Positions 16,029-24,531 of a DNA stretch of 64,000 nt are shown piece by piece. Origin of the DNA: Shewanella ulleungensis (GTDB lineage: Bacteria; Pseudomonadota; Gammaproteobacteria; Enterobacterales; Shewanellaceae). Each line of letters opens with the position of its first letter. Position 1 is the stretch's first letter. The stretch lies in assembly GCF_014648315.1 (NCBI RefSeq), contig NZ_BMQW01000001.1:434001-498000 (forward strand), given 5' to 3'. The notes beneath the pieces are model-generated. The model worked only from the letters and a program-made list of their open reading frames with translations, was not told the origin of the DNA and did not search any database. The position numbers and the translations under genes are program-made.

Positions 16029-18983
16029 ATGAATTTTATGCCGAAAGTTAGTAAGACAAATAATCAGCCAAGCCACTATTGGGCATTTATCAGTTATAGC
16101 CATAAGGATAAAAAATGGGCTGATTGGATACACCGAGCACTTGAAACTTACAAGATTCCTAAGGCGTATGTAGGCACTCAAACAGCAGTAGGCGAGATCC
16201 CAAACAGACTCTTCCCTGTGTTCAGAGACAGGGAAGAGTTACCAACTTCATCTGACCTCAGTTCCAACATCAATTCAGCCCTCGACTCCAGTAAATGCTT
16301 AATTGTTATTTGCTCACCTAACTCTGCAAAATCTCATTGGGTTAACGAGGAAATTCTTGAGTTCAAACGTCGTGGAAAATCTAATCGAATTTTAAGTATT
16401 ATCATTGAGGGTGAACCAAACACTGGCTTGGTTGATGGTGTAAATGCAGAATGTTTCCCTCAGGCGCTGCGTTTTATTATGGAAAGTGACGGGCAATTAA
16501 CCGATAAATCTGCAGAACCTATCGCCGCCGACCTTCGTAAAAATAAAGACGGTTTGATCAATGCCAAATTAAAATTAATCGCTGGGATCATCGGCCTGCC
16601 ATTTGATGCTCTCCGCCAGCGCGACCAGCGCCGGCGACAAAAACAATTAGCGATAATAGGCCTAGCTGTGGCAGTGGGTTTAAGTGTATTTACCTGGCTG
16701 ACGGCGCAATGGCTTTTCCAGCGACACGAGAAACTGGAGTCACAATCACAGTCATTAACTAGATCCAGCTATTACAATCTCATCAACAACAATATTGCTT
16801 TGGGCACAGCGCAACTGCATGCCGCTACAAACGGGAAATTCGCAAGCTTCACCCCGCAAAATCCGCTAGATTATTTTTGGTTAAACCGCTTGCGACCTCT
16901 TGAGGAAATATTAACTGGGCTGCCTCAGCAGTCGATAGTCTACTGGCAAAATAAAGCCTATTTTCATAGTCATGAGGAAAAACTCCTAGCACTGCCTAAT
17001 CAGGATATTATCAGTTGGACGATTACCCCTAAATCTCAGTACTTGTTTGTTATCACTGAATCTTCCGCCACAGAATGGCTTGTGAGTAGCTACACAACAG
17101 ATACACTCCAACCTATAGGCAACTACAGCATTGAAAAATTAGAGCGTACGGATGCAGTACTAACCACCGTGCCCAAAAGTGATCTGGCGCTACTGCAAAC
17201 CACAAATGACACCAGCTATCTGGGTGGCACTATGGCTCTGCTAATAGCATTACAAACAAATAGCCATAGCGAACTAGTGGCAACCAGAGCGGGCTACATT
17301 AATACCTATATAAGCAATGATTGTGATTCCTTATTACTGGAAAGCGAACAGGGAACGTTAACCCAATTAAATTTGCAAAGGCTCGATAGTAAAACAAACT
17401 ACCTTTATTTTAATGACCCCAATTATAAAAAAGATTGGCAGACAAGTTTTAACCAGCAACTCAGCCAGCAGGGATTCATTTTTACCAAAGAGAAAGACCT
17501 AGAAACAGGCGAGCCTTATATTATTAAACTTAACCAAAACCACAGCGTTCAGGGAACATGGGATTTTGCTGGGAACTTGCTTGAATATGTGAAATACCTT
17601 TGCCCACTGACAAGTCGCGGCGAAAGCAATTACGTCTCTTTGGCAGACGAAATTGAGACAGATGGAAACAAGAAACCAGCCCAGTCCTTTAGATTGGAGT
17701 TTCCATCAGTTATCTCTGAGGTAGATATGTGGCTCAGCACCTTGAAACCATTAACGAATCCCGCACCTGTCGAGTTACTGGAAAAATTGTCTGAAGGCTT
17801 TGATTCAGGTACTGACTCCCAAGAAACGCTTGATGGTATGCTTAGCCAACTCTGGGAAGCTGCTAAGCAAAACCAGTGGGAAGTTAATAGCTGGCCAGAA
17901 ATAGATGAATATCAGACAACTCGTCGCCTGCTACTTAGAGCTTTTCTGAATCAGGGGGGAATACCCGATGTGCATGCCAACACACTTATGAGCGCCGTCG
18001 ATTTTGAGTTTGTGCAAAAAGACCAGCGGTTATACGTGTTAGCGAGTTATCACGCTGGCAATACGGACTTCCGCGGCAAGCTAGTTTGTTCTGTTAACCT
18101 GCAAGGTATCCCGAAATCGCAGTGCTTTGATACTACAATACCGCAAGCCGACTTTATTTCTTCTAAGCCTAGTTTAAACAAAAATATTTTGCTTTATTCA
18201 TCGCTTAAAATGATGGGCAGCCAGAGTTTTGAAGTTCTGGACCTAAAATTTAACTCTTTGGTAACACCAGAACAAACGCCAAGCGGCACTGTAAACACGG
18301 AAAATATTGCCATCAATAACGCACAAACGCGTCTTACTGCAATTACAGAGGACTCCGTTTGGAGTTACAGCCGCTCAAATTCGGGTGATTTCTTTAAGTT
18401 GGAGAAAGTAATTCCTCTCGTTAGTAAATTAGATGACATTCAAGCGGAAAACTGGGAGGAAAATAGTCAAGATTCGGCCATAGGAGGCAAAAAGGCAATT
18501 ATTACTGAGGATGCTCAGATAATATTGGCTGACAGTCTTGGTAGCTTTCAAAAAATTGACCTCAATACAGGGATTTCACAATGGCAGATAATGTTAAATA
18601 CCGACTCGCCAATCACAAACCAATTACATTTCTTCACGGATGAAACGCAGCACTTTTTGGTCGCCTACTGGCAACAAGGCCTGCAAATGTTTGATTTGAA
18701 GTCAGGGCTGCCTCTAAGCTCTCCAGTCACATTTTCTGCACTGGACGGATTTACTGAAAATAATACGGATGCCTCAGTTAACAATGATACAAAAATGATA
18801 TCGATTGTCATGTCAACTACTGGTGAAGTGCAATTTGTCAAAGGAGATAAGTTATGGATTCGACCAACTCCAAAACTAAATAGAAGCAGTGACATTATCC
18901 ACCTAACTGGCCGTATGGGGGATTATGCTGAACAAGGGCTAACAGAATTGCCTACCACGTCAGCTGATAAAGCGGACAAATAA
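16029..18983 (+). CDS. TIR domain-transmembrane protein with large divergent sensor region
   Basis: ATG codons at 16029 and 16038 are both possible; the second fits GGA at 16026 better. The product is about 984 residues. The N-terminal TIR domain has AFISYSHKDKKWADWIH, LFPVFRDREELP, CLIVICSP and SHWVNEE (candidate catalytic Glu near 104 counted from the second ATG). The same linker as the 5759 protein follows (AEPIAADLR, then AGIIGLPFDALRQRD), then one membrane segment (IIGLAVAVGLSVFTWLTAQW). The remaining roughly 750 residues are beta-rich, possibly a divergent propeller, and differ from the WD40 protein, so the sensor has been exchanged. It is the last gene of the island, 216 bases after the kinase. 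NADase output is inferred. Confidence 0.75.
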   Translation: MNFMPKVSKTNNQPSHYWAFISYSHKDKKWADWIHRALETYKIPKAYVGTQTAVGEIPNRLFPVFRDREELPTSSDLSSNINSALDSSKCLIVICSPNSAKSHWVNEEILEFKRRGKSNRILSIIIEGEPNTGLVDGVNAECFPQALRFIMESDGQLTDKSAEPIAADLRKNKDGLINAKLKLIAGIIGLPFDALRQRDQRRRQKQLAIIGLAVAVGLSVFTWLTAQWLFQRHEKLESQSQSLTRSSYYNLINNNIALGTAQLHAATNGKFASFTPQNPLDYFWLNRLRPLEEILTGLPQQSIVYWQNKAYFHSHEEKLLALPNQDIISWTITPKSQYLFVITESSATEWLVSSYTTDTLQPIGNYSIEKLERTDAVLTTVPKSDLALLQTTNDTSYLGGTMALLIALQTNSHSELVATRAGYINTYISNDCDSLLLESEQGTLTQLNLQRLDSKTNYLYFNDPNYKKDWQTSFNQQLSQQGFIFTKEKDLETGEPYIIKLNQNHSVQGTWDFAGNLLEYVKYLCPLTSRGESNYVSLADEIETDGNKKPAQSFRLEFPSVISEVDMWLSTLKPLTNPAPVELLEKLSEGFDSGTDSQETLDGMLSQLWEAAKQNQWEVNSWPEIDEYQTTRRLLLRAFLNQGGIPDVHANTLMSAVDFEFVQKDQRLYVLASYHAGNTDFRGKLVCSVNLQGIPKSQCFDTTIPQADFISSKPSLNKNILLYSSLKMMGSQSFEVLDLKFNSLVTPEQTPSGTVNTENIAINNAQTRLTAITEDSVWSYSRSNSGDFFKLEKVIPLVSKLDDIQAENWEENSQDSAIGGKKAIITEDAQIILADSLGSFQKIDLNTGISQWQIMLNTDSPITNQLHFFTDETQHFLVAYWQQGLQMFDLKSGLPLSSPVTFSALDGFTENNTDASVNNDTKMISIVMSTTGEVQFVKGDKLWIRPTPKLNRSSDIIHLTGRMGDYAEQGLTELPTTSADKADK

Positions 18984-19742
18984 ATAACTATCGAGTGTGA
19001 TTAAAAACCAGAATAGTGGTTTAGGTAAAACCTAACCACTTGTTCATTGACTATATCTAGCATGAACAAACCTTTCTTATATAGGCAAGCCCATAACTTA
19101 AATAATCATTTGAGAGTCTGGATTGTTTTGATGCAGCAACTTGCATAGTACAAATCAAGTATATTTTATATACGATAAAATGTTCTATGAAACGGTATAA
19201 ATAAAAGGCTACGGCAAAAACAAATTCATATATCATCATTTGTATTAATTGACAATGAGATGGTCACTTCCACAACCGGTAAAGGCGTCCATAACTTCCA
19301 AGCTTTAGTAGATTAATTCACGCTGACAATATTGGCAAAGCTGATGCTGTTGCCGCCTAATACTGTGTTGGCTTTAGTAATCCTTACAGCAAATTCAATA
19401 AAAATACTGGGGTTGAACTGTTAAGTTAGTTTACTTAGGTTGAGCATGGAAATATTGAATTACCTCGCACCCGGAGAGGAATTCCTAGTAGAGAAGATGC
19501 TTTCCTAATGTTTTTCATGTAGGTGCGAGCACACCACTAATATTTTTGAGACGTTACAACAAAAGCAATAACCTCTTCTTAATCTTCCAAGCTAAACGAA
19601 CAAATCACCTTCATCATAGAAACTTAACTAATATAATTAGATAGATATAATGACTGGCGCATGCTGGTCTTATTTTTGAAGAGGTTCCTTCTGCGAAAAA
19701 AACATTAAAGATCTAGCAATAAAAATTAGATCGCATAAAATA
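18984..19742. other. Gene-free stretch with an inverted repeat
   Basis: I see no convincing gene here. Short open frames on either strand are AT-rich with no ribosome site. One perfect 8-bp inverted repeat (CTCGCACC at 19464-19471, GGTGCGAG at 19522-19529) encloses a 50-base loop that itself contains AGGAATTCCT. It could be a structured RNA or decay. This stretch marks the boundary between the TIR island and the umuDC element. Confidence 0.4.
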
Positions 19743-19760
19743 ACTGTACAAATGTACAGT
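19743..19760 (+). promoter_or_regulatory. LexA (SOS) box upstream of umuD
   Basis: CTGTACAAATGTACAG at 19744-19759 fits the gammaproteobacterial LexA consensus CTGT-N8-ACAG perfectly, and the dyad extends one base each side. It ends 11 bases before the umuD ATG, so LexA would block transcription start. Damage-inducible control of umuDC is the expected consequence. Confidence 0.92.
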
Positions 19761-19770
19761 GGTTATAAAT

Positions 19771-20178
19771 ATGCGCATTATCCCTATTCATGCAAGTGCT
19801 GGTATTACTGGGTTTGAATCTCCAGCCTCAGAATATTTACAGTTAGCATTAAGTCTTGATGAGCTACTTATAGAGCATCCTAGTGCCACATTCATTGGTG
19901 TGGCCACTGGTGATTCGATGCAAGGTGTGGGAATTTTCTATGGTGATTTATTGATAGTGGACAGGCATGAAACGGTTCGAGATGGTGATGTTATAGTGGC
20001 TAATTTCAATGGTGAGTTTGTATGCAAAATCCTTGATAAACCTCGCAGACAGCTACTGTCATCCAATGAAAATCATCAGCCTCAACCCATCAATGATTAT
20101 GACTCTTTCAGTATTGAAGGCGTGGTTATTCGCTCAATACGGTGCCATCGACAAAGCCCGTTACTGGCTGGTAAGTAA
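19771..20178 (+). CDS. umuD: UmuD-like translesion polymerase subunit
   Basis: The ATG at 19771 is chosen; an in-frame GTG at 19759 sits inside the SOS box. The product is 135 residues. The Ala10-Gly11 bond (HASAGITGFESPA) is the RecA-stimulated self-cleavage site. Ser49 (GDSM) and Lys86 (GEFVCK) form the catalytic dyad, 37 residues apart as in E. coli UmuD (Ser60/Lys97). Cleavage gives UmuD', which joins UmuC to form DNA polymerase V. The umuC gene starts 12 bases downstream. Confidence 0.92.
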   Translation: MRIIPIHASAGITGFESPASEYLQLALSLDELLIEHPSATFIGVATGDSMQGVGIFYGDLLIVDRHETVRDGDVIVANFNGEFVCKILDKPRRQLLSSNENHQPQPINDYDSFSIEGVVIRSIRCHRQSPLLAGK

Positions 20179-20190
20179 GGAGAGTGAAAC

Positions 20191-21447
20191 ATGTTTGCTT
20201 TGGTGGATGCGAACTCATTTTATTGCAGTGCAGAGCAAGTATTTAGGCCTGATTGGCGTGGTAAACCCATTATTGTATTAAGTAACAATGATGGTTGTAT
20301 TGTGGCTGCAAATCGGCAAGCCAAAGAACTTGGCATACCTAAATTTTCTCCTTATTTTAAAGTAAAAGGCATGTGTCAGCGCTTAGGAGTGATAGCTTGC
20401 TCAAGCAACTATGAACTTTATGCTGATTTATCCTTAAAAATGATGAACATCATTGGCCGTTTTGCGCCAGAGCAACATATTTATTCCATTGATGAAAGCT
20501 TTCTGTCATTTAAAAAATGCTATCCAGCAATTAAATGCTTGCGAAGTCAAGGTCAGCTCATTAGGCGCGCTGTTTGGAAAGAAACTCGATTACCCGTGTG
20601 TGTGGGGATGGGGCCAACTTTAACGTTGGCAAAAGCAGCTAATCACGCAGCCAAAAAATTACCTGGCTATCAAGGTGTATGTGTCATTGACAATGAAGAT
20701 GAGCGATTGGCTATTTTACGTGCCATGAATGTCAATGATGTATGGGGCATTGGTCGTCGTATTAGTCAAAAATTAGCATTGATGGATATAAAAAACGCAT
20801 TAGAGCTTGCCAATATTCCTCCAGGCTTAGCCCGCAAACAATTTAGTATTGAAATAGAGCGAACTGTACGTGAATTAAATGGACTGGCTTGTAAACAATG
20901 GGATGAGGCAAGAGCAGATAAACTGCAAATATTCTCTACTCGTAGCGTTGGTGAGCGAATTATTGATTACGATTCTTTGTTGCAAGCATTGAGTAAACAT
21001 ATTGGTATTGCTGCTGCAAAAGCCAGACGACAAGGATCACACTGTAAAACCATGATGATGTTTGCGAGTAATTCACCCTATGATGAGCATCCTGCAAACT
21101 TTAAAGTGTTGGTGTCTTTTCCTTGCCCAACAAATTGTACAAAAGAGTTAACCCAGGCAATGAGCATGGCGGCACCAAGACTTTTTAGGCCAGGAGTGAG
21201 ATATTACCGAATGGGGATAGGGCTGCTTGATTTAAGCGCTCAAAAACACACTCAACTCGACATGTTTAATTCATCTAAAGCCAATCCAGAATTGATGCAA
21301 ACTCTAGACGGCATTAACCAGCGTTATGGTGCGGATACTTTATTTTTAGCCGCTCAAGGGATAGAACAAAAATGGTCGATGCGACGTGATTTACTCACGC
21401 CACAGTACACGACAAATTGGAAAAGTTTACCTGCGATAAAGTGCTAG
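20191..21447 (+). CDS. umuC: UmuC, catalytic subunit of DNA polymerase V
   Basis: This is a full-length Y-family polymerase of 418 residues (E. coli UmuC has 422). The palm begins FALVDANSFYCSAEQVF with the first metal-binding Asp, and YSIDESF carries the catalytic Asp-Glu pair. VCVGMGPTLTLAKAANHAAKK and VWGIGRRISQKL (the HhH region) follow. The C-terminal RRDLLTPQYTTNW region is typical of UmuC. It forms an operon with umuD under the SOS box. It sits next to an integrase module, so it is probably an element-borne copy that raises mutagenesis under damage. Confidence 0.93.
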   Translation: MFALVDANSFYCSAEQVFRPDWRGKPIIVLSNNDGCIVAANRQAKELGIPKFSPYFKVKGMCQRLGVIACSSNYELYADLSLKMMNIIGRFAPEQHIYSIDESFLSFKKCYPAIKCLRSQGQLIRRAVWKETRLPVCVGMGPTLTLAKAANHAAKKLPGYQGVCVIDNEDERLAILRAMNVNDVWGIGRRISQKLALMDIKNALELANIPPGLARKQFSIEIERTVRELNGLACKQWDEARADKLQIFSTRSVGERIIDYDSLLQALSKHIGIAAAKARRQGSHCKTMMMFASNSPYDEHPANFKVLVSFPCPTNCTKELTQAMSMAAPRLFRPGVRYYRMGIGLLDLSAQKHTQLDMFNSSKANPELMQTLDGINQRYGADTLFLAAQGIEQKWSMRRDLLTPQYTTNWKSLPAIKC

Positions 21448-21500
21448 ATAACCACAGAACAATACATCAAATTAAATATGTAAGACCTGGTTGAATTTAC

Positions 21501-21565
21501 CATAAGCTTGTGACATGTTATCAAATAGGTGCTGAATGTTTAGTCCTATCGTTACAAGCTTAATG
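21501..21565 (+). other. Inverted repeat downstream of umuC
   Basis: CATAAGCTTGTGAC (21501-21514) and GTTACAAGCTTAATG (21551-21565) pair over about 12 positions across a 36-base loop. There is no T-run. It may end or protect the umuDC transcript, or it may control the small gene that follows. Confidence 0.35.
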
Positions 21566-21592
21566 GGCCCATCCATGTCAATGAGGTAAATG

Positions 21593-21745
21593 ATGATGTC
21601 AGAATTGTTGAGTTACGATCTCGCCCTGATTTCAATAGGCATTGTCATCATTGGTGGTTTTGCTCTAGGCCTTTATCATATCGTCACGTTTAATTCCTTT
21701 AAGGCCAGACAAGCCGAAAATAAAATAGAAAACTCCATAAAATAA
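21593..21745 (+). CDS. Small single-pass membrane peptide, about 50 aa
   Basis: Three ATG codons in a row (21590, 21593, 21596) follow GAGG at 21583-21586; the second has the best spacing. The peptide has an acidic short N-terminus, a 19-residue hydrophobic helix (ALISIGIVIIGGFALGLYH) and a charged C-terminal tail rich in Lys, Glu and Asn. This is what a real small membrane protein looks like. The function is unknown. It lies between umuC and the convergent HD-domain gene. Confidence 0.5.
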   Translation: MMSELLSYDLALISIGIVIIGGFALGLYHIVTFNSFKARQAENKIENSIK

Positions 21746-21876
21746 GCTTTAAGTCATCATATAAGCGTTCGCTGTGTAGTCTACTAGCTAATAGTGGCTT
21801 GATGTAAAGCTCACAAATTTATCAATGTCACAGCGGAATGCTCGTTATTTTCAATCCACTCATTAAGTTCCTTGAT

Positions 21877-22743
21877 TTAGCTAGCGGTATTGAGTCTATA
21901 CATCACGTTGCCATTTACTTTAGTAAAGTAATAATGTGACGGTAAAGCGTCAAATTGAATTTTGGCATAGTTAGATTCGGCAGAGCTTCGATCCGCTTGT
22001 TTTAATACATGTTCAATTGGGTAGTGAGTCTTGTGTCCGTATGGTTTCCCGGCTAAAAGCTCGGTTAACATCGAAAATAGACGGCTGTTACGACTCCCTA
22101 ATTCACCTAGCGGTTTAGCTAATAAGGCAAATGTATAGCTCTCATGGGGGCCTGAACAATATTTTTCATTGTTCATGTTGAGTGCAGGGTAGATTTTACC
22201 AATATCATGAAATAACGCCGCAACTAGGCCTGTTTGGCACTCTATGTCTGAATGACCTAGATGTTTAGCATTTTGATAAGTCATTTCAGCAACCTCAATA
22301 CTATGCTCAAATAGGCCACCAAGATAGCAATGATGATGCTTAAAACTGGCTTCAGAGCGCATGAATAGCTTAAGTACTTCTTCATTATTGAGGATAAAAA
22401 ACACGAAAGGCAGTAGCTCCTTAACCGACACAAAACTGAGCAGTTTCAAAAATCGACCGACCAACCCTTCATTCTTATTGTGAGAAAAATTCACCATTTT
22501 GATAAATTGCCCTTCAGTGCATTGAATGTGCACATGCTTGACAGCACAAACCACAGTATTACCTTGATAGTCGTGTGCTATTACCATTTGTGCCAGACCA
22601 TGAGTAAACTGACAGTTTCTGGCGGTTTCTGCTGTCATGATTGCGTTAACCACGTTATTGGATGAAATAAATTCACAGTTTGCAGTAGGTAGATGTGCAC
22701 CAAACTTAATATTTTTAACCCAGACAAATATTGGTTTATTCAT
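21877..22743 (-). CDS. HD-domain protein of TraI-relaxase-associated type
   Basis: The start is ATG 22743, because GGAG lies seven bases upstream and the codon overlaps the integrase stop by eight bases, indicating translational coupling. The product is 288 residues. HCYLGGLFEHSIEVAEMT and LVAALFHDIGKIYP give the His and His-Asp metal ligands of an HD phosphohydrolase; SGPHESYTFALLAKPLG and RLFSMLTELLAGKPYG follow. This pattern is seen in TraI_2-type proteins on integrative elements. It may hydrolyse a nucleotide or help DNA transfer, but no relaxase tyrosine motif is visible, so the exact role is open. Confidence 0.65.
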   Translation of the reverse strand: MNKPIFVWVKNIKFGAHLPTANCEFISSNNVVNAIMTAETARNCQFTHGLAQMVIAHDYQGNTVVCAVKHVHIQCTEGQFIKMVNFSHNKNEGLVGRFLKLLSFVSVKELLPFVFFILNNEEVLKLFMRSEASFKHHHCYLGGLFEHSIEVAEMTYQNAKHLGHSDIECQTGLVAALFHDIGKIYPALNMNNEKYCSGPHESYTFALLAKPLGELGSRNSRLFSMLTELLAGKPYGHKTHYPIEHVLKQADRSSAESNYAKIQFDALPSHYYFTKVNGNVMYRLNTAS

Positions 22744-23959
22744 CAACATTCTCCAACATGGTATTAAAATTAACTTGTTCAATAAGACGATCAAATGCAC
22801 TTCCATCTTGTCTTGTGGCGTTGGGTACATAGCGGCTATAGACTTCAAATAACATTTTGGTCGTGCTATGCCCCATTTGTTTTGCAATCCATTCTGGGTT
22901 TTCTCCTGCGGCTAACCATAAGGTCGCGCATGTATGCCTAGTTTGGTATGGTCGACGTTTTTTTAAGCACATTTCATTCAATGCAGGATACCAAACACGT
23001 TTTGTTACGTTGCGATGATCAAGAGGGTTGCCATTGGCATTACAAAATACATAATCCTTATTGCCAGTGACTTTCCGCTGTCTTTTAAGTGCATCCACAA
23101 CAGGTTGAGACAATTGAATACTACGATAAGACGCCGATGTTTTAGGTGTTTCAACATTTCCGTCAACCAGCGTTTCCTGGATCAAAATTTCGTTTCGGTC
23201 CAAATTAACAAATTGCCATTTAAGTCCATCGATTTCAGCCGTTCTCATTGCGGTAAAAAATCTCACAATGTAATAGTCTTTAAAGTCATCACGAACTCTA
23301 GACAAGAAAAACTGCACTTCTGCCAGTGAAAACGGTTCAATGGCTGTTTTATCAATTTTTAACGGTTTGATATTGATAAACGGAGTAGGGAAGTCAAAGC
23401 GCATTGCAGCTTCATTTAAAATGCCACGCAAAGGTGTCATCACATGATTGATCCAATCATTACTTAAAGCTCCTTTTACTCCAGATCTCCGCGATTCCGA
23501 GATAGATGCTCTGAATTTTATCAAACTAGGTCTTGTTATTTCGTTAAGTCTGATAGGACCGAAAACAGGTAGTAAATAACTTTCAATAATCATCTGCACA
23601 TTCTTGTAATGGCTTTTTTTCCACTGGATCTTATTTTCAGCAACCCATTCACCAATAAACTCTTCAAAAGATGGAATATTTGACATGATTTGTGTGGATA
23701 ATGGTTCAACATTTTCAGCCAAATGATGTTGTACTTTAAGATCAATCTCTGAAAATAGTTGGCATCGTGTACTTGATGGAAAATACGATTTGAACACAAA
23801 GCGATTAAGGCGGATTTCAGCTTCTATAGTGTTCATAATGCTGTTCAATTTAGAACGGTTTATGCGATTATCAATTAATACCGTTTGTTCTCTGCATCTT
23901 ATCCCTTGGTAGGTAAAATCAAAAAACAACTTACCATCTCTAGCCCTAATATTACCCAT
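22736..23959 (-). CDS. int: Tyrosine recombinase / integrase
   Basis: ATG 23959 is chosen because GGAGG lies eight bases upstream; 407 residues. The N-terminus (GNIRARDGKLFFDFTYQGIRCREQTVL) is the arm-binding region of the DUF3596 type. A SAM-like core-binding domain follows (SFEEFIGEWVAENKIQWKKSHYKNV). The catalytic residues are visible: Arg in FFTAMRTAEIDGLKW, the RHTCATLWLAAGENPEWIAKQMGHS block with His-Arg-His/Gly, and the nucleophilic Tyr in VYSRYVP. It integrates and excises the element. It is preceded by an excisionase-like gene (8-base overlap) and followed by the coupled HD gene, so the three form one operon. I could not identify att sites. Confidence 0.9.
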   Translation of the reverse strand: MGNIRARDGKLFFDFTYQGIRCREQTVLIDNRINRSKLNSIMNTIEAEIRLNRFVFKSYFPSSTRCQLFSEIDLKVQHHLAENVEPLSTQIMSNIPSFEEFIGEWVAENKIQWKKSHYKNVQMIIESYLLPVFGPIRLNEITRPSLIKFRASISESRRSGVKGALSNDWINHVMTPLRGILNEAAMRFDFPTPFINIKPLKIDKTAIEPFSLAEVQFFLSRVRDDFKDYYIVRFFTAMRTAEIDGLKWQFVNLDRNEILIQETLVDGNVETPKTSASYRSIQLSQPVVDALKRQRKVTGNKDYVFCNANGNPLDHRNVTKRVWYPALNEMCLKKRRPYQTRHTCATLWLAAGENPEWIAKQMGHSTTKMLFEVYSRYVPNATRQDGSAFDRLIEQVNFNTMLENVDE

Positions 23960-24185
23960 GACAAACACCTCCACGAGCCATAGGAACAACTAGCCGACGT
24001 TGTTGTTTTTTAAATAACTCACGCTCAACTTCTTCCCAGATGTAGAAAATCTTTCTGCCACCAAATGGCTTGATGTAATGGACGCCCTCAAAGAACACAT
24101 TATCTTTCAACGTATGGTTGATATATGCAGCACTAAACTTTATTCTTTGAGAAAGTTCTTTCGCATTAAGTAATGTTTGCTTCAT
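23952..24185 (-). CDS. Excisionase-like DNA-binding protein
   Basis: ATG 24185 is chosen because GAGG lies five bases upstream; the frame is open further up but without a ribosome site. The 77-residue protein has a helix-turn-helix-like MerR/PrtN-type region: LLNAKELSQRIKFSAAYIN, then FFEGVHYIKPFGGRKIFYIWEEVE and a basic tail. Its size, its position just upstream of the integrase with an 8-base overlap, and its divergence from a repressor gene all fit a recombination directionality factor. The sequence similarity is weak, so the role rests partly on context. Confidence 0.65.
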   Translation of the reverse strand: MKQTLLNAKELSQRIKFSAAYINHTLKDNVFFEGVHYIKPFGGRKIFYIWEEVERELFKKQQRRLVVPMARGGVCHG

Positions 24186-24199
24186 AAAAACCTCGACTT

Positions 24200-24268
24200 G
24201 TTCCTGGTTTGAATCATTTGTTCTTGATGGGAACATTAAAGCACTTAATAATTGTTCTTTCAAGGAAC
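24200..24268. promoter_or_regulatory. Three repressor operator-like dyads between xis-like and XRE genes
   Basis: Two 15-base sites share GTTCTT-n3/4-GGAAC: GTTCTTGATGGGAAC at 24220-24234 and GTTCTTTCAAGGAAC at 24254-24268. A weaker third, GTTCCTGGTTTGAAT, is at 24200-24214. Dyad centres are at 24207, 24227 and 24261. They lie in the divergent promoter region between the excisionase-like gene and the XRE repressor. This is the layout of a lambda-like switch, with the XRE protein as the likely binder. Confidence 0.7.
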
Positions 24269-24306
24269 ATTTTGAGATGTTTTAGCTCATTTAAGGATGA
24301 AATACA

Positions 24307-24531
24307 GTGATTAGGTTTAAAATCAAAGAGTTAATAGCGGAAAAAGAATTTAAAGAAAGAAGAAAAATTACTTTGCAGGAGATTGCTGACTCGGCAGGAG
24401 TCAACAGAACAGCACTATCTAAGATGATGAACCCAAGTTATCAATATTCAACCACGACAAAAGCCATCGATTCGTTATGTCAGTACTTTGGATGTCGAGT
24501 AGATGATGTAATTGAGTATGTTGGTGAATAA
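24307..24531 (+). CDS. XRE-family repressor, 74 aa
   Basis: The start is GTG with AAGGA nine bases upstream. The Cro/C1 helix-turn-helix is clear: ITLQEIADSAGVNRTALSKMM, then TTTKAIDSLCQYFGCRVDDVIEYV. It is single-domain with no self-cleavage partner domain, so it is not a classic SOS-cleaved repressor. It is divergent from the excisionase-integrase operon, with operator-like dyads between them, so it probably represses excision. Confidence 0.85.
   Translation: MIRFKIKELIAEKEFKERRKITLQEIADSAGVNRTALSKMMNPSYQYSTTTKAIDSLCQYFGCRVDDVIEYVGE

Noticed and set aside
19057..19239. 60-codon minus-strand frame
   Set aside because: AT-rich, no ribosome site, no recognisable motif; it looks like chance.
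22744..22887. Longer N-terminus of the HD-domain protein reaching into the integrase gene
   Set aside because: The ribosome site GGAG immediately before ATG 22743 and the extension lying wholly inside the integrase frame favour the shorter form.
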